Numbered from the stretch's first letter, positions 1 to 9,538 are shown. The stretch: 64,000 bases of DNA from CAZEHJ01 sp964512485 (GCA_964512485.1 CAZEHJ010000007.1:7134-71133), one strand, 5' to 3'. Numbers and translations: made by a program. Notes: generated by a model not told the origin, from the letters alone.

Positions 1-62
1 CCATGTTGGGGTACGTACCCGGTCTGGTCCACGCAATCTGGATTCTGGCCAGCAAGGACTGA
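1..62 (+). CDS. C-terminal end of a Pmp3/YqaE-family small membrane protein (5' truncated)
   Basis: Only the last 20 codons are in the window (in frame from base 3, stop TGA at 60-62). They read MLGYVPGLVHAIWILASKD, which matches the conserved end of the Pmp3/YqaE (UPF0057) family, where a second membrane helix closes with a L-GY-PG-xHA-W pattern. These are ~50-residue two-helix inner-membrane proteins linked to membrane-potential and salt-stress tolerance in other organisms. The call rests on this short motif alone, so the start and N-terminal helix cannot be checked. A strong hairpin follows about 100 bases downstream. Confidence 0.6.
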   Translation, partial: MLGYVPGLVHAIWILASKD

Positions 63-158
63 TTTTGCGTGGTTGGCCTGCAGTTCGACCGAAAAGAGGT
101 GAAAGCGAGCGACGACGTTTGAGCCAATCAGGACCTGTCCTGATTCGAGTATAAAAGA

Positions 159-206
159 AAGGGGCGCGGCCAGGCGATCATATGATCGCTCGGCCGCGCC
201 CCTTTT
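159..206. terminator. Bidirectional intrinsic terminator
   Basis: A 23-bp inverted repeat (159-181 with 182-204) has only two mismatched positions and essentially no loop beyond ATAT. It is GC-rich at its base (GGGGCGCGGCC) and is followed by TTTT on the plus strand and by TTTCTTTT on the minus strand. It lies between two convergent genes, the Pmp3-like gene (+) and the orphan gene at 227-631 (-), so it can terminate both. Confidence 0.8.
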
Positions 207-226
207 ACATATCCCTTCCGACTGCT

Positions 227-631
227 TTATTCGGCAGCAGCCTCCGCCGCGACTGGACGGATATCCCACATCAGCATCTGTTCGATGTCTGCGTAGTCTT
301 CTTCGCCATCTGCGTCGGTGAACGAATAGTCTCCGAGTTTCTCTCGCTGCAGGGGCGAAAGAAGCTTCCATGCCTGCCCTTCCTGGTCCGCGAACTCGGA
401 CGGATACGGGTTCGTTACCCGGTAGGAAGGGTGATATGATTTATAGGTTTTTTCAGCATCGTAAAGAGCCGCACGACGGGCGCCTGCCATCGTCGAACTT
501 TTTCCGGTCACTTTGAAGGGAGTGATGGTAATGGAGGCGACAAAAAAGCCGTCTTCCTGCTCCAGGTATTCTGGACGCATCACTTTGAAATCGCCCGGGT
601 GCGGATACGCACTGCGCTCGTTGAATTCCAT
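227..631 (-). CDS. Hypothetical acidic protein, 134 aa
   Basis: I do not recognise a family. The protein starts MEFNERSAYPHPGDF and has no signal peptide or membrane segment. Its middle (about residues 20-60) looks like a compact beta-rich stretch, and its C-terminal third is strongly acidic (DADGEEDYADIEQ) and ends in an Ala/Glu tail (AAEAAAE). The start at ATG 631 is the first in frame. Codon use looks like that of the neighbours and the stop sits 20 bases from the bidirectional terminator, so I take it as a real gene. Upstream is the 660-bp non-coding region it shares divergently with nrdJ. No function can be proposed. Confidence 0.6.
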   Translation of the reverse strand: MEFNERSAYPHPGDFKVMRPEYLEQEDGFFVASITITPFKVTGKSSTMAGARRAALYDAEKTYKSYHPSYRVTNPYPSEFADQEGQAWKLLSPLQREKLGDYSFTDADGEEDYADIEQMLMWDIRPVAAEAAAE

Positions 632-1294
632 ATTCTGATCTGGTAGGTAAGGGTGGGGTCCTGGACCGCTCGGTGTATAACTTCGGTATAAAACTCTTTC
701 CGAATGGCCGCTTTTACTTCCCTATCGCCCGCAGGTTCAACGCACATATCGCGAAAATCGTGCGAAACGCCCAATCAGGCCAATATTCTTAATTGCCGTT
801 ATTGTTTGAATCGATATTCCGTTATTGATCCAGACCTTTTCCTCTCTGTGGATAACGCCTTGATAAAAATCAATCTGTCCACAACTCCTGTTATGCAATA
901 ACGGCTATTGTGATGAGGGATGGGCTTTTCAGTACTTCCCAAATCGATTTCCATTGCTTTCAAACATCGCTTTCAAGGGGCAATTGTTAAATATGCAATT
1001 GTGGAAAATTATCGCTTGCATAACGGCGATCCAGTCGATTTATTAGTAACCGCACCCGCCGCCACCTTGAACTTTTCGGTTTATCGCCACGGTACGCTTA
1101 CCAGGCCATAAACCGTTATTTTTCTGCGGCAGTTTTTCTGCCCGGTTGTTCAAGTTGTGGTGACACCTTCGTACTCATAGCGACATAAAGCTGCGATCCC
1201 ACGGCCCTTATCCAGCTCCCACCCGTTTTGAGTTACCCTGGACAGTGCACAATAACACTATCAGAAGTTGCACCCTGAATTTTGAAAAGAAACT
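632..1294. other. AT-richer non-coding region with DnaA-box-like sites and repeated octamers (possible origin or regulatory region)
   Basis: This 663-bp divergent region has no convincing gene; the two short open frames in it look random. Seen directly: a perfect DnaA box TTATCCACA on the minus strand at 847-855; a one-mismatch box TTTTCCACA on the minus strand at 1000-1008; a weaker site at 875-883; the octamer CCGTTATT at 796-803, 819-826 and 1113-1120 and inverted at 897-904; and a direct repeat GCAATTGT at 980-987 and 995-1002. The composition is more AT-rich than the flanks. This could be a replication origin, or a complex nrdJ promoter. No dnaA or other replication gene is nearby, so the origin reading is only a hypothesis. 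Confidence 0.4.
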
Positions 1295-4200
1295 ATGTCC
1301 GAAGCCAACCGGGATTCGCTGTTTGAAGAGAAGTCTGTCCAAGAAGCAGACGTAGCACGAGGATTGAAGATTGACCGCGTATTCTCGACCGAAGGAGAGG
1401 ATCCGTTTGATTCAGTTGAGTGGGAACGCAGAGATGCTTCCATCAAGAATCACACAGGTGAGAGCATTTTTGAACAGACCGATGTGGAGTTTCCCGTTTC
1501 CTGGTCTCAGCTCGCCACCAACGTCGTCACAAGTAAGTACTTCTACGGCGAACTGTCGAAGAATGGCACCCACCCATCCGATGGCGGCAGAGAAAACAGC
1601 CTGCGCCAGCTGATCCACCGTGTCACACGCACTATTGCAGACTGGGGCACCAAACAACACTACTTCGCTTCCAAAAAGGATGGCGAAACGTTTTATGAAG
1701 AACTGAGCTGGCTGTGCCTCAACCAGTACGGTGCATTCAACAGCCCGGTCTGGTTCAATGTTGGACTCAATCACGAGTATGGCGTTACAGACTCCGGAAG
1801 CAAAACCATTTACGGATGGGACAAGCGCAAGAAGAAAGCCGTCGCGGTAGATCCTTACGTACGCCCTCAAGCCTCGGCCTGCTTCATCATCTCTGTCGAA
1901 GATTCGATCGATGATATCTGGCAGCTCATGGGTGAAAGTGCTCGCCTTTTCAAATTTGGATCGGGCGTAGGCGCAGACTGGTCGACACTCCGTTCAAGCC
2001 GGGAGAAACTTTCGGGTGGCGGCACGCCTTCGGGCCCTGTCTCCTTCATGAAAGTTCAGGATGCCACAGGTGGTACGATCAAGTCGGGTGGAAAAACCCG
2101 GCGTGCCGCCATCATGCAGACCCTGAAGATCTGGCATCCCGATGTCACTGAGTTCATTGGCGCCAAACTCGAAGAAGAGAAAAAAGCCTGGGCCTTGATC
2201 GAGGAAGGATATGACGGATCATTCAACGGTCCGGCTTACGGTTCCGTCGCTTTCCAGAATGTAAATCAGTCCGTTCGCGTGAACGATGAGTTCATGGGCG
2301 CTGCAGACAGCAAGAGCAGCTTCGGCCTCAGATCAGTCAAAGGCGGAGAAGTGATCGAGGAAGTACCGGCTGACTCTCTCCTTGAAAAAATTGCGGAAGG
2401 CACTCACGTTTGTGGTGACCCGGGCGTTCAGTATGAAGACACGATCCAGCGCTGGCACACATGTAAGAACAGTGCCCCGATCAACTCGAGCAATCCATGC
2501 TCCGAGTACATGTTTCTGGATGATTCAGCCTGTAACCTCGCCTCGCTGAACCTTCGCAAGTATCAGAACGAAGACGGCACATTCGATGTTGAGCGCTACC
2601 GCGCTGCCGCCCGTGTGTACATCACGGCAATGGAAATCCTCGTCGACAACGCAGGTTATCCATCAGCTTCGATTGCTGAGAATTCTCACGCTTACCGTCC
2701 GCTCGGTCTCGGTTTTGCCAACCTCGGCGCGCTTCTCATGTCGATGGGCCTGCCATATGACAGCGACGAAGGGCGCGCCGTGGCTGGAGCCGTGATGGCT
2801 ATCGAGCATTGCGAGGCATACGCCCGTTCAGCAGAGATCGCCGGCAATCCGAAGATCGGAACGTTCGACGGATACGATGCCAACCGGGAGCCTTTCCTTG
2901 AAGTCATGCGCATGCACCGCGATGCAGTGGACACCATCCACTCCTCATGCCCGGAATACCTGGTAGAAGCGGCACGCGAATCAGCGAACCGCATGGTAGC
3001 TCTCGGAGAGGTGCACGGTTACCGCAATGCTCAGTCTACTGTTCTTGCGCCGACAGGAACCATCGGATTCATGATGGACTGCGACACTACGGGGGTAGAG
3101 CCAGACATCGCCCTTGTCAAGTACAAGCTGCTTGCTGGAAAAGGCGACGGAATGCTCAAGATCGTCAATCAGACCGTTCCGGAGTCTCTCGACCGTCTCG
3201 GATACTCGAAGAAGAAGCGCAATGCGATCATCAAGTTCATCGATGAAAACGATACGATCGAAGGCGCACCAGGCCTGAAAGAAGAACATCTGTCCGTATT
3301 CGACTGCGCTTTCAAGCCATTCAACGGTGAGCGTTCGATCCATCACATGGGTCACATCAAAATGATGGCCGCTGCGCAGCCGTTCATCTCCGGAGCCATC
3401 TCCAAAACAGTCAACATGCCAGAAAACACGACTGTTGAAGAAATTTCTGATGCGTATATGCAGGGATGGAAGCTCGGACTGAAGGCCGTAGCCATCTACC
3501 GGGAAAACTCCAAGCGCAGTCAGCCTCTTTCGACTTCCATGGGTGGAAACACCAAAAACGCATCATCCGGAGACGGTCTTGCTGGCACACTCGAACCGGA
3601 AGTCAAGATTGTCGAGCGAGTCGTTCACAAGTCAGTCCGGCACCGTCTTCCCGACGAGCGCCCATCGCTGACACACAAGTTCTCAATCGCCGGGCACGAG
3701 GGATACCTGCACATTGGTATGTATCCGGACACGAAGATGCCGGGTGAGATCTTTATCACAATGGCCAAGGAAGGTTCGACCATCTCAGGCTTGATGGATG
3801 CCTTCGCTACATCGATATCGATCGCTCTGCAGTACAACGTGCCTCTCGAAGATCTGTGCAACAAATTCAGCCACATGCGCTTCGAGCCAAATGGCTTTAC
3901 GAACAACCGCCAGATACCGATTGCCAAGTCCATCATGGACTACATCTTCAGGTATCTCTCCCTTCGCTTCCTGACACAGCCGGTCGCTGAGCCAGTAGTG
4001 GAGCAAATAGTCGAGGAAGATCCGGCTGAAGATCTGGAACAGATCGACATGTTTACCGCAGAGCCCACGGAAGCAATCGTCGATCCACTCGTCGGTGACA
4101 CAGTCGAGGACTTTCTGGATAGATCATCAACAGACGGTCAGAGTGCGGTAGCCACTGCAGCAGCTACTGTGACCGAGACCAAAACAGAAACAACCTTTGC

Positions 4201-4306
4201 AAATCAGGAGGATGCACCTCCTTGTTCAAATTGCGGCAGCATCACTGTCCGTAGCGGAGCATGTTACTCATGCCCCAACTGCGGAAATACCAGTGGATGT
4301 GGATAG
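1295..4306 (+). CDS. nrdJ: Vitamin B12-dependent (class II) ribonucleoside-diphosphate reductase
   Basis: It reduces ribonucleotides to deoxyribonucleotides using adenosylcobalamin to generate the active-site thiyl radical, so it works with or without oxygen. At 1003 residues it is of the long class II type. Visible signatures: the redox Cys in SACFI (C196); the catalytic NPCSE block (N400, C402 thiyl radical, E404); the APTGTIG phosphate-binding loop near residue 587; and a C-terminal cysteine cluster (CSNCG...CYSCPNCG) that acts as the swinging thiol or zinc-binding tail. An Asp/Glu/Thr-rich linker precedes the tail. Start ATG 1295 is the first in frame. The gene stands alone and ends 90 bases before a strong terminator. 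I saw no cobalamin riboswitch and no clear NrdR box upstream. Confidence 0.97.
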   Translation: MSEANRDSLFEEKSVQEADVARGLKIDRVFSTEGEDPFDSVEWERRDASIKNHTGESIFEQTDVEFPVSWSQLATNVVTSKYFYGELSKNGTHPSDGGRENSLRQLIHRVTRTIADWGTKQHYFASKKDGETFYEELSWLCLNQYGAFNSPVWFNVGLNHEYGVTDSGSKTIYGWDKRKKKAVAVDPYVRPQASACFIISVEDSIDDIWQLMGESARLFKFGSGVGADWSTLRSSREKLSGGGTPSGPVSFMKVQDATGGTIKSGGKTRRAAIMQTLKIWHPDVTEFIGAKLEEEKKAWALIEEGYDGSFNGPAYGSVAFQNVNQSVRVNDEFMGAADSKSSFGLRSVKGGEVIEEVPADSLLEKIAEGTHVCGDPGVQYEDTIQRWHTCKNSAPINSSNPCSEYMFLDDSACNLASLNLRKYQNEDGTFDVERYRAAARVYITAMEILVDNAGYPSASIAENSHAYRPLGLGFANLGALLMSMGLPYDSDEGRAVAGAVMAIEHCEAYARSAEIAGNPKIGTFDGYDANREPFLEVMRMHRDAVDTIHSSCPEYLVEAARESANRMVALGEVHGYRNAQSTVLAPTGTIGFMMDCDTTGVEPDIALVKYKLLAGKGDGMLKIVNQTVPESLDRLGYSKKKRNAIIKFIDENDTIEGAPGLKEEHLSVFDCAFKPFNGERSIHHMGHIKMMAAAQPFISGAISKTVNMPENTTVEEISDAYMQGWKLGLKAVAIYRENSKRSQPLSTSMGGNTKNASSGDGLAGTLEPEVKIVERVVHKSVRHRLPDERPSLTHKFSIAGHEGYLHIGMYPDTKMPGEIFITMAKEGSTISGLMDAFATSISIALQYNVPLEDLCNKFSHMRFEPNGFTNNRQIPIAKSIMDYIFRYLSLRFLTQPVAEPVVEQIVEEDPAEDLEQIDMFTAEPTEAIVDPLVGDTVEDFLDRSSTDGQSAVATAAATVTETKTETTFANQEDAPPCSNCGSITVRSGACYSCPNCGNTSGCG

Positions 4307-4398
4307 TCGCACTCAAATCCTGAAGGACGCACGGGAGCGCTCTTCGGGATAACACACCTCAGGGCGTGGTCTTCAGCACCTCGCCCGGTTAACGGGGA

Positions 4399-4437
4399 GC
4401 GCCCGGTGGTTGGTGGGACCGCCGGGCGCCTTTTTTT
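4399..4437 (+). terminator. Intrinsic terminator of nrdJ
   Basis: An 11-bp stem (4399-4409 with 4419-4429, one G-T pair) has a 9-base loop and is followed directly by seven T. The remaining sequence between this and the next gene (4438-4657) holds no gene; it contains a poly-A-rich stretch and presumably the promoter of the dehydrogenase. Confidence 0.9.
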
Positions 4438-4657
4438 GTACCAGACCCAGAACAGGCCGGACACTGAGCTGAAAAAAAGCAGCCCAAAAAAATTGCCGGC
4501 CCGACGTTGTGATCATGACAAATGTCAATGACTACGTCATCGGATCCATCAACCCCACCCTGCTCACTCCAGAGAACAGAGAACCCGCGATGGCATATAC
4601 CGGCACAGTTGTAAACGTATTTTTTCGCTTCACACGACAAAACCCTATCGTTTGATT

Positions 4658-5419
4658 ATGCGCTTTCAGGATAAAATCGTACTGATAACGGGAGCCAGTT
4701 CGGGAATTGGTGAAGTAGCTGCTCATGCTTTCGCGCGTGAAGGCGCAAACGTCTTCCTCGTTGCGAGGAGACTGGAGAAGGGCGAATCTGTGGCTTCCCA
4801 GATCCGCTCAAACGGAGGAAAGGCTTCGTTTTTTCAGGCAGACATGAAGGATCGTGAACAAATTCAGGCCATGGTCCAGGCTTGCGTGGATACGTACGGC
4901 CGGCTGGATATCGCCGTGAATAATGCGGGCATTGAAGGTGCAGCATTCGTTCCGACACACGAGTATTCCGTCGATACGTGGGATGAGGTCATTGCCATCA
5001 ATTTAACAGGCGTGTGGCTCTGTATGCGCAGCCAGATCCCCGCTATGCTCGCAGGTGGCGGCGGCTCGATCGTAAATATGTCTTCGTTGGCCGGCGTGAA
5101 GGGATTTGGAGGGAGTTCTGGCTACGCAGCAAGCAAATTCGGAGTCGAAGGCATTACAAAAGCCGCAGCCCTTGAATATGCTCAGCAAAACATTCGAGTA
5201 AATTCAGTCTGCCCGGCCGTCATTCAAACAGACATGGCCGACCGCGTTTTTTTCAGTGACGGTACGCAGGAATCGAGAATACAGACTGCTGCCTCACACC
5301 CCATGAACAGGATCGGTACGCCGGACGAGGTGGTGAGCGCGGTTCTATGGCTGGCTTCGGACGATGCTTCGTTCGTGACAGCCGAATCGATCAATGTTGA
5401 TGGCGGCTCTGGAGCCTAA
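4658..5419 (+). CDS. Short-chain dehydrogenase/reductase (SDR), glucose/3-ketoacyl reductase type
   Basis: A classical SDR of about 253 residues. It has the nucleotide-binding TGASSGIG (residues 12-19), the NNAG structural motif, the catalytic Ser in NMSSLAG and the catalytic YAASK. The C-terminal end (SINVDGGSGA) matches the family's usual closing strand. An upstream TTG at 4652 would add two residues; I prefer ATG 4658, which places MRFQDKIVLITG as a normal SDR N-terminus. The substrate cannot be told from the sequence. It is monocistronic: its TAA overlaps the TAG of the convergent lipoprotein gene by three bases (5416-5419), which leaves no room for a terminator between them. Confidence 0.85.
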   Translation: MRFQDKIVLITGASSGIGEVAAHAFAREGANVFLVARRLEKGESVASQIRSNGGKASFFQADMKDREQIQAMVQACVDTYGRLDIAVNNAGIEGAAFVPTHEYSVDTWDEVIAINLTGVWLCMRSQIPAMLAGGGGSIVNMSSLAGVKGFGGSSGYAASKFGVEGITKAAALEYAQQNIRVNSVCPAVIQTDMADRVFFSDGTQESRIQTAASHPMNRIGTPDEVVSAVLWLASDDASFVTAESINVDGGSGA

Positions 5420-6465
5420 TTCGTCAACTGCATTCTTTTGGACTGATCGATCCGCATCCGGTGGATGTTGTACTGGCCGTCCTTGTCCGAATGGAAGACG
5501 ACCCATCGACCGTCAGGCGAGAAGTACGGAGCACCTTCGGACTCCTCAGGTGTGTCCGTAAGCTGGAAAAACGACTCGTTGGCGACCTGGTAGAGCCAGA
5601 TGTCAGACGTTGCACCTTCTGTCTTTTCTCTCATCGTGAACGCGATAATCGCTCCGTTCCGCGACGCAGCCGGAGCTGATACGTCAAAGCCATCTACTCC
5701 GAACAAACAGGTTTCTTCTCTGCGGAATACGTTTGCCTGACAGATCTGTGATTCACCATCCAGCGTTTTGTCATAGATGGCAAACAGAAACTCATCGAGC
5801 CACTTCGGATGATATCTCTGGCCGGGAGTCGATGTGATTTGCCGGGTAACGGACGTCCGTGGATTCCCAACCACGAGCTGAGTGTCGTCCCCATCTTGTT
5901 TGATGAATGCGATCATGGCGTTGGTTGGATCCCAAGAGGGGTGCATCGCCCGATCTTCCGCATCTACGAACAGACGCGAGTTTGTGCCATCTGCATTCAC
6001 TCTCCACACGTTCCACTCATCGCTCATGCCGCTTGCTGCCTTCGAATAGACAAGCTCGTCTCCCAGAGGACTCCACGAGGGATTCGCGGCATAACTGGCG
6101 CCTGTTTCAAATCTGGATATCTCCTTTCCATCTACATCGATCACTACCAGAGATGCCGAGTCTCCGATTCTCTCGTAGTAAGCAATGTTTGCTCCATTCC
6201 ATTGCCACTGAGGATGAATTCTCCAGACGGTCTCTCCGGCCTCAGCTGCGGCTCGCGACCGCTGAGCGGCCTCAACTCTGGTTGCCTCCATCTGGGCACG
6301 AATCTGTTCCTTTTCAGCCGCCTCCTGTTCGGATTCGGCATCTGATTCCGAATCGCGACCTGCAGTCGTCGGATTATTCAGTGCACTGGTATCGGATGGC
6401 GAATCAGATTGACAGGCTCCGATCAACATGGAAATAAGTATGAGAAACGGTATTGCTCGCTTCAT
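5416..6465 (-). CDS. TolB-like WD40/PD40 beta-propeller lipoprotein
   Basis: A lipoprotein of 349 residues. The signal peptide MKRAIPFLILISMLIGAC ends in the lipobox LIGAC (lipidated Cys 18). It is followed by a Ser/Asp/Glu-rich linker and a short coiled coil (about residues 45-75), then a beta-propeller made of PD40-like repeats (NPSWSPLGDELVYS, HPSWDPTNAMIAF, APYFSPDGRWVVF). Such domains act as periplasmic or outer-membrane scaffolds, as in TolB. A longer frame upstream lacks a signal; the start at 6465 gives the lipoprotein signal. It is not in a tol operon, so a general protein-interaction role is all that can be inferred. Confidence 0.8.
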   Translation of the reverse strand: MKRAIPFLILISMLIGACQSDSPSDTSALNNPTTAGRDSESDAESEQEAAEKEQIRAQMEATRVEAAQRSRAAAEAGETVWRIHPQWQWNGANIAYYERIGDSASLVVIDVDGKEISRFETGASYAANPSWSPLGDELVYSKAASGMSDEWNVWRVNADGTNSRLFVDAEDRAMHPSWDPTNAMIAFIKQDGDDTQLVVGNPRTSVTRQITSTPGQRYHPKWLDEFLFAIYDKTLDGESQICQANVFRREETCLFGVDGFDVSAPAASRNGAIIAFTMREKTEGATSDIWLYQVANESFFQLTDTPEESEGAPYFSPDGRWVVFHSDKDGQYNIHRMRIDQSKRMQLTN

Positions 6466-6602
6466 CAGGACGTTTGTAAGATGGAGGTGGATTTCAGGGT
6501 TGGCTTTTTTCAACCGCCCTACAGACGCTTTCGACGGCGAGAGGTTGCCGCATAACAAAATGCCCTTGTTATTCGTTATATCGATCATGGGTCGCCAATT
6601 GG

Positions 6603-6632
6603 GAAACATAAAGGTGTCCCTACTGGTGCAAA
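6603..6632 (-). promoter_or_regulatory. Candidate Bacteroidota-type promoter for the propeller lipoprotein
   Basis: Read on the minus strand, TTTG (6632-6629) is followed after 18 bases by TATGTTTC (6610-6603), which differs from the Bacteroidota consensus TAnnTTTG at one position. It lies about 140 bases upstream of the lipoprotein start. Nearby (6552-6572) an inverted repeat ATAACAA...TTGTTAT could be an operator. Confidence 0.35.
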
Positions 6633-6658
6633 TGTATTGAACTGAACCGCATGTTTGT

Positions 6659-7588
6659 TTGAACAAAATCTGGAAAGAATACGGGTTGATTGCTCTGTTG
6701 ATCGTTGTATCGGTCAGCGGATACCTGCTGTTTTCTGAAAACAAGGAGAACATCATGTCCTACACACTGGATGTGTTGGGCGAAAAAATGGTCGCTCTGG
6801 CTTCAGACGACGCATCGCGGGAGCGTATCTCGTCGCTGTTTGACCAGTTCAGTGATCGGGTTGCAAATGATGACATTGCCCCCGAGCAGATCGAGGCCGT
6901 TGCAGCAAACGTCCTAAATCTGAGTACCCGAGGGGAGGCTATAACGGCCGAGGAAGCAGAAACAATGTTGTACATGGACTACGCGGAAACCCTTCCGACT
7001 CCTCAAAGTCCAGATGCCGAAGAAGCCATTGCCTTGCATAAGCCGAAGGCCCCACCCTCAAGTGAGGAGCTGATCGAGCTCACTGGTCGAATTTCAGAAA
7101 TGTTTGAGTTGGCGGAAGTCTTCCAGGTTCAGAATGCAGAAGCGGCCAATCATTTCCACTTCAACACAGATGCTGAAGGAATCTACGTCGAATTGGACTC
7201 AGAGGCCGGGCGGGTCATCAGCGAACCATCGTTCCTTCCAATGGCGCGGGACATGGAAGAACGAAAGCTGGTTCGATGGAAAGAAAAACTGGCCAAAGAC
7301 AGAGAAGCCGCGGCACTGCTCTACAATGCGCGGCGCGAGAAGCTGGATCGAATCCGAGCCGAAAGGGCGGACAGTCCTGAAAGAACTGAGCGGATCAAAA
7401 CACTCACCCACATTCAGAGACTCGGAGCCTTGGGTGTCAACGTGGGTCCGGACAGCGGCGCGATCAATATGGAAGTGCGGCTGATCGTATCAGAGGCCAT
7501 GGGAGACCTCGAGGGCATGATGGAGCAGATTCAAACCGAAATATCTGTATCGATAGACTCTGCGCGTGCAGCCAGCTCCAACAACTGA
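6659..7588 (+). CDS. Membrane-anchored coiled-coil protein of unknown function
   Basis: I do not recognise a family. The 309-residue product begins with a single hydrophobic helix (about residues 8-25, YGLIALLIVVSVSGYLLF) that would anchor it in the inner membrane with the rest in the periplasm or, less likely, the cytoplasm. The remainder is charged and mostly helical. A long Lys/Arg/Glu-rich stretch (about residues 195-255) is a probable coiled coil, and a proline-rich linker lies near residues 108-130. The start is TTG 6659; the ATG at 6651 runs into a stop at once, and the next internal ATG (codon 33) would remove the anchor. It diverges from the lipoprotein gene. Confidence 0.6.
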   Translation: MNKIWKEYGLIALLIVVSVSGYLLFSENKENIMSYTLDVLGEKMVALASDDASRERISSLFDQFSDRVANDDIAPEQIEAVAANVLNLSTRGEAITAEEAETMLYMDYAETLPTPQSPDAEEAIALHKPKAPPSSEELIELTGRISEMFELAEVFQVQNAEAANHFHFNTDAEGIYVELDSEAGRVISEPSFLPMARDMEERKLVRWKEKLAKDREAAALLYNARREKLDRIRAERADSPERTERIKTLTHIQRLGALGVNVGPDSGAINMEVRLIVSEAMGDLEGMMEQIQTEISVSIDSARAASSNN

Positions 7589-7687
7589 TTCCGATGCGGG
7601 GACGCAATTCAGGAACGCATTCCTGTCTGGCGCCGTTCATTCGCCCCGAATTACCCGCCACCCCGCTGGACCTGACACCTCACTCGA

Positions 7688-8113
7688 ATGAAAATTGCCA
7701 AACGCTTTCGCTGGGAAGGTGCCCACAGGCTCCCCTGGCATGAAGGGCCTTGCAAGGATCTGCATGGACATTCCTATGAGATGTTTGTAGAGGTGGAAGG
7801 CGAGCCAGACGAGCATGGCCTGCTAATGGACTTCAAACACCTCAAGCGCGCACTCATGCCCCTGATTGACGAGTGGGATCATTCGACGCTCGTGGCCGGG
7901 AATGATTCTCAGCTCCTGAAAGTGATGCAAGAAACAGGATGGCGGCACGCCCTCCTACCCTTCGACACTACGGCTGAAAACATCTGTATCTACGTGGCGG
8001 ATCATCTGGTGGAAAAACATCGTCCTCTTCTGGAGGCCAGACGCATCCACACAGTCAGAGTACGGGTCGCAGAAACCGAAACCTGCTACGCACAGGCCGA
8101 ACGGAACGTGTAG
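7688..8113 (+). CDS. queD: 6-pyruvoyl-tetrahydropterin synthase / 6-carboxy-tetrahydropterin synthase family protein
   Basis: A zinc enzyme of the T-fold superfamily that converts 7,8-dihydroneopterin triphosphate to 6-carboxy-tetrahydropterin (queuosine pathway) or 6-pyruvoyl-tetrahydropterin. The 141-residue protein keeps the zinc ligands H13 (GAHRL), H26 and H28 (LHGHSY), the catalytic Cys 22 (GPCKDLHGH), the DHSTL histidine, the PFDTTAENI pterin-binding block and a C-terminal Glu (ETETCYA). This pattern fits QueD better than the eukaryote-type PTPS. No other queuosine genes are adjacent. It converges on glutamate dehydrogenase with a 15-base gap. Confidence 0.85.
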   Translation: MKIAKRFRWEGAHRLPWHEGPCKDLHGHSYEMFVEVEGEPDEHGLLMDFKHLKRALMPLIDEWDHSTLVAGNDSQLLKVMQETGWRHALLPFDTTAENICIYVADHLVEKHRPLLEARRIHTVRVRVAETETCYAQAERNV

Positions 8114-8128
8114 ATCCAGCTCAGGCTC

Positions 8129-9538
8129 TCACGGGAAGATTCCCATCTCAGAATAAGAAATGGCCACTTTGTCGATGGCGTTCACAAAGGCTGCCGTTCG
8201 CAGGTCCGTTCCCTTCGAAAGGGCAATTTCCCTGATCTCACCGTAGGCGGATGCCATCGTTTCCTCGAGACCCGAGTTTACGAGATCGACCTCACCGGCA
8301 CCGGCCGTCAATCGAATCATCTCCGCCGCAGTGATGTCAACACCCACGGCATCGGCCAACGTCCTGACAATGCGTTCGTTACTGGCCTGCTCGAACCGCT
8401 TACTCATTCTGCCAAAACGGACATGCGAAAGGTTTTTGAGCCATTCGAAATACGACACGGTGACACCACCGGCATTCAGAAAGACGTCAGGTACGATGAG
8501 TACACCCATATCAAGAAGAATCGCGTCAGCATCGGCAGTTATCGGACCATTTGCAGCTTCTCCGACTATTTTGGCCTTGATGCGTGGCGCGTTTTCTTTC
8601 GTGATTACGCCCTCGAGAGCAGCCGGAATGAGGATGTCACACTCGAGTTCAAGGGCATCTGAGGAATTGGCGATGTTGGTAGCCCCGGGAAAGTCGAGAA
8701 TGGATCCTGTTTCCGTTCTGTGGGCTACGACATCTTCCACGTCCAACCCTTCCGGGTTATGGATGGCTCCCTCGTATTCGGCCAGGCCCACGATTTTGGA
8801 TCCGCCTTCCTGCATGTAGATCGCGGCATGATAACCGACATTGCCGAGACCTTGAACCACTACCCTCTTTCCGTCCAGACCAGTACTCAATCCTCGAGCG
8901 TCCATTTCATCAGAAAATGAAACTGCTTCCCGGATCCCATAAAACGTGCCTCGTCCGGTTGCCTCTGTACGACCTCTCACTCCGCCTTGCGTGATCGGCT
9001 TCCCGGTAACACACGCTTGTGCGGTCAGCGGATCGTCAGTCAGTGATCGGTACGTATCCACGATCCATGCCATTTCCTTGGGCCCGGAGCCATAATCAGG
9101 AGCCGGTACATCAACACCCGGTCCGATGAAGTTTTTCGCCACCAGTTCGTAGGTGTACCTTCTCGTAATTCGCTCGACTTCGGCTTCAGAATAGCTTTTC
9201 CGATCTACCTGAATGCCGCCTTTTGCTCCTCCAAAGGGCACATTTACAATTGCGCACTTGTAGGTCATCAATGTCGCCAGGGCGGCCACCTCATCTTCAT
9301 TCACAGCCATGGCGAAGCGGATACCGCCTTTGGTAGGAAGTTTATGATGGCTGTGCTCAGCGCGCCACGCCTTTACTACCTCGATCGATCCATCATCACG
9401 AACGAGTGGAAATTCCATGTGGTACACGGAGTTACAGATTCCTATCTGCGCGAGAAGACCTTTCGGGTGATCGGTCAGGGCCGCGGCCTTGTCGAACATT
9501 CGGTGGACCTGGTTCAGAAAGCTGATAGTACCGGACAT
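8129..9538 (-). CDS. gdhA: Glutamate dehydrogenase (Glu/Leu/Phe/Val dehydrogenase family)
   Basis: It catalyses reversible oxidative deamination of glutamate to 2-oxoglutarate and ammonia, linking carbon and nitrogen metabolism in the cytoplasm. The 469-residue length is usual for hexameric GDHs. Visible: substrate lysines in LPTKGGIR (K70) and TYKCA (K94), the catalytic lysine in PFGGAKGGI (K106), the DVPAPD aspartate (D148) and the Rossmann motif GLGNVG (230-235). The start ATG 9538 gives a normal N-terminus. The gene is monocistronic. Cofactor preference (NAD or NADP) is not obvious from the sequence. Confidence 0.93.
   Translation of the reverse strand: MSGTISFLNQVHRMFDKAAALTDHPKGLLAQIGICNSVYHMEFPLVRDDGSIEVVKAWRAEHSHHKLPTKGGIRFAMAVNEDEVAALATLMTYKCAIVNVPFGGAKGGIQVDRKSYSEAEVERITRRYTYELVAKNFIGPGVDVPAPDYGSGPKEMAWIVDTYRSLTDDPLTAQACVTGKPITQGGVRGRTEATGRGTFYGIREAVSFSDEMDARGLSTGLDGKRVVVQGLGNVGYHAAIYMQEGGSKIVGLAEYEGAIHNPEGLDVEDVVAHRTETGSILDFPGATNIANSSDALELECDILIPAALEGVITKENAPRIKAKIVGEAANGPITADADAILLDMGVLIVPDVFLNAGGVTVSYFEWLKNLSHVRFGRMSKRFEQASNERIVRTLADAVGVDITAAEMIRLTAGAGEVDLVNSGLEETMASAYGEIREIALSKGTDLRTAAFVNAIDKVAISYSEMGIFP

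Noticed and set aside
704..1111. Two small plus-strand open frames upstream of nrdJ
   Set aside because: Their composition is not protein-like, there is no family resemblance, and they lie in an AT-rich repeat-bearing region.
1..1294. NrdR box or cobalamin riboswitch controlling nrdJ
   Set aside because: I looked for an ACAC-W-ATAT-W-GTGT-type pair and for the B12-box core and found neither.
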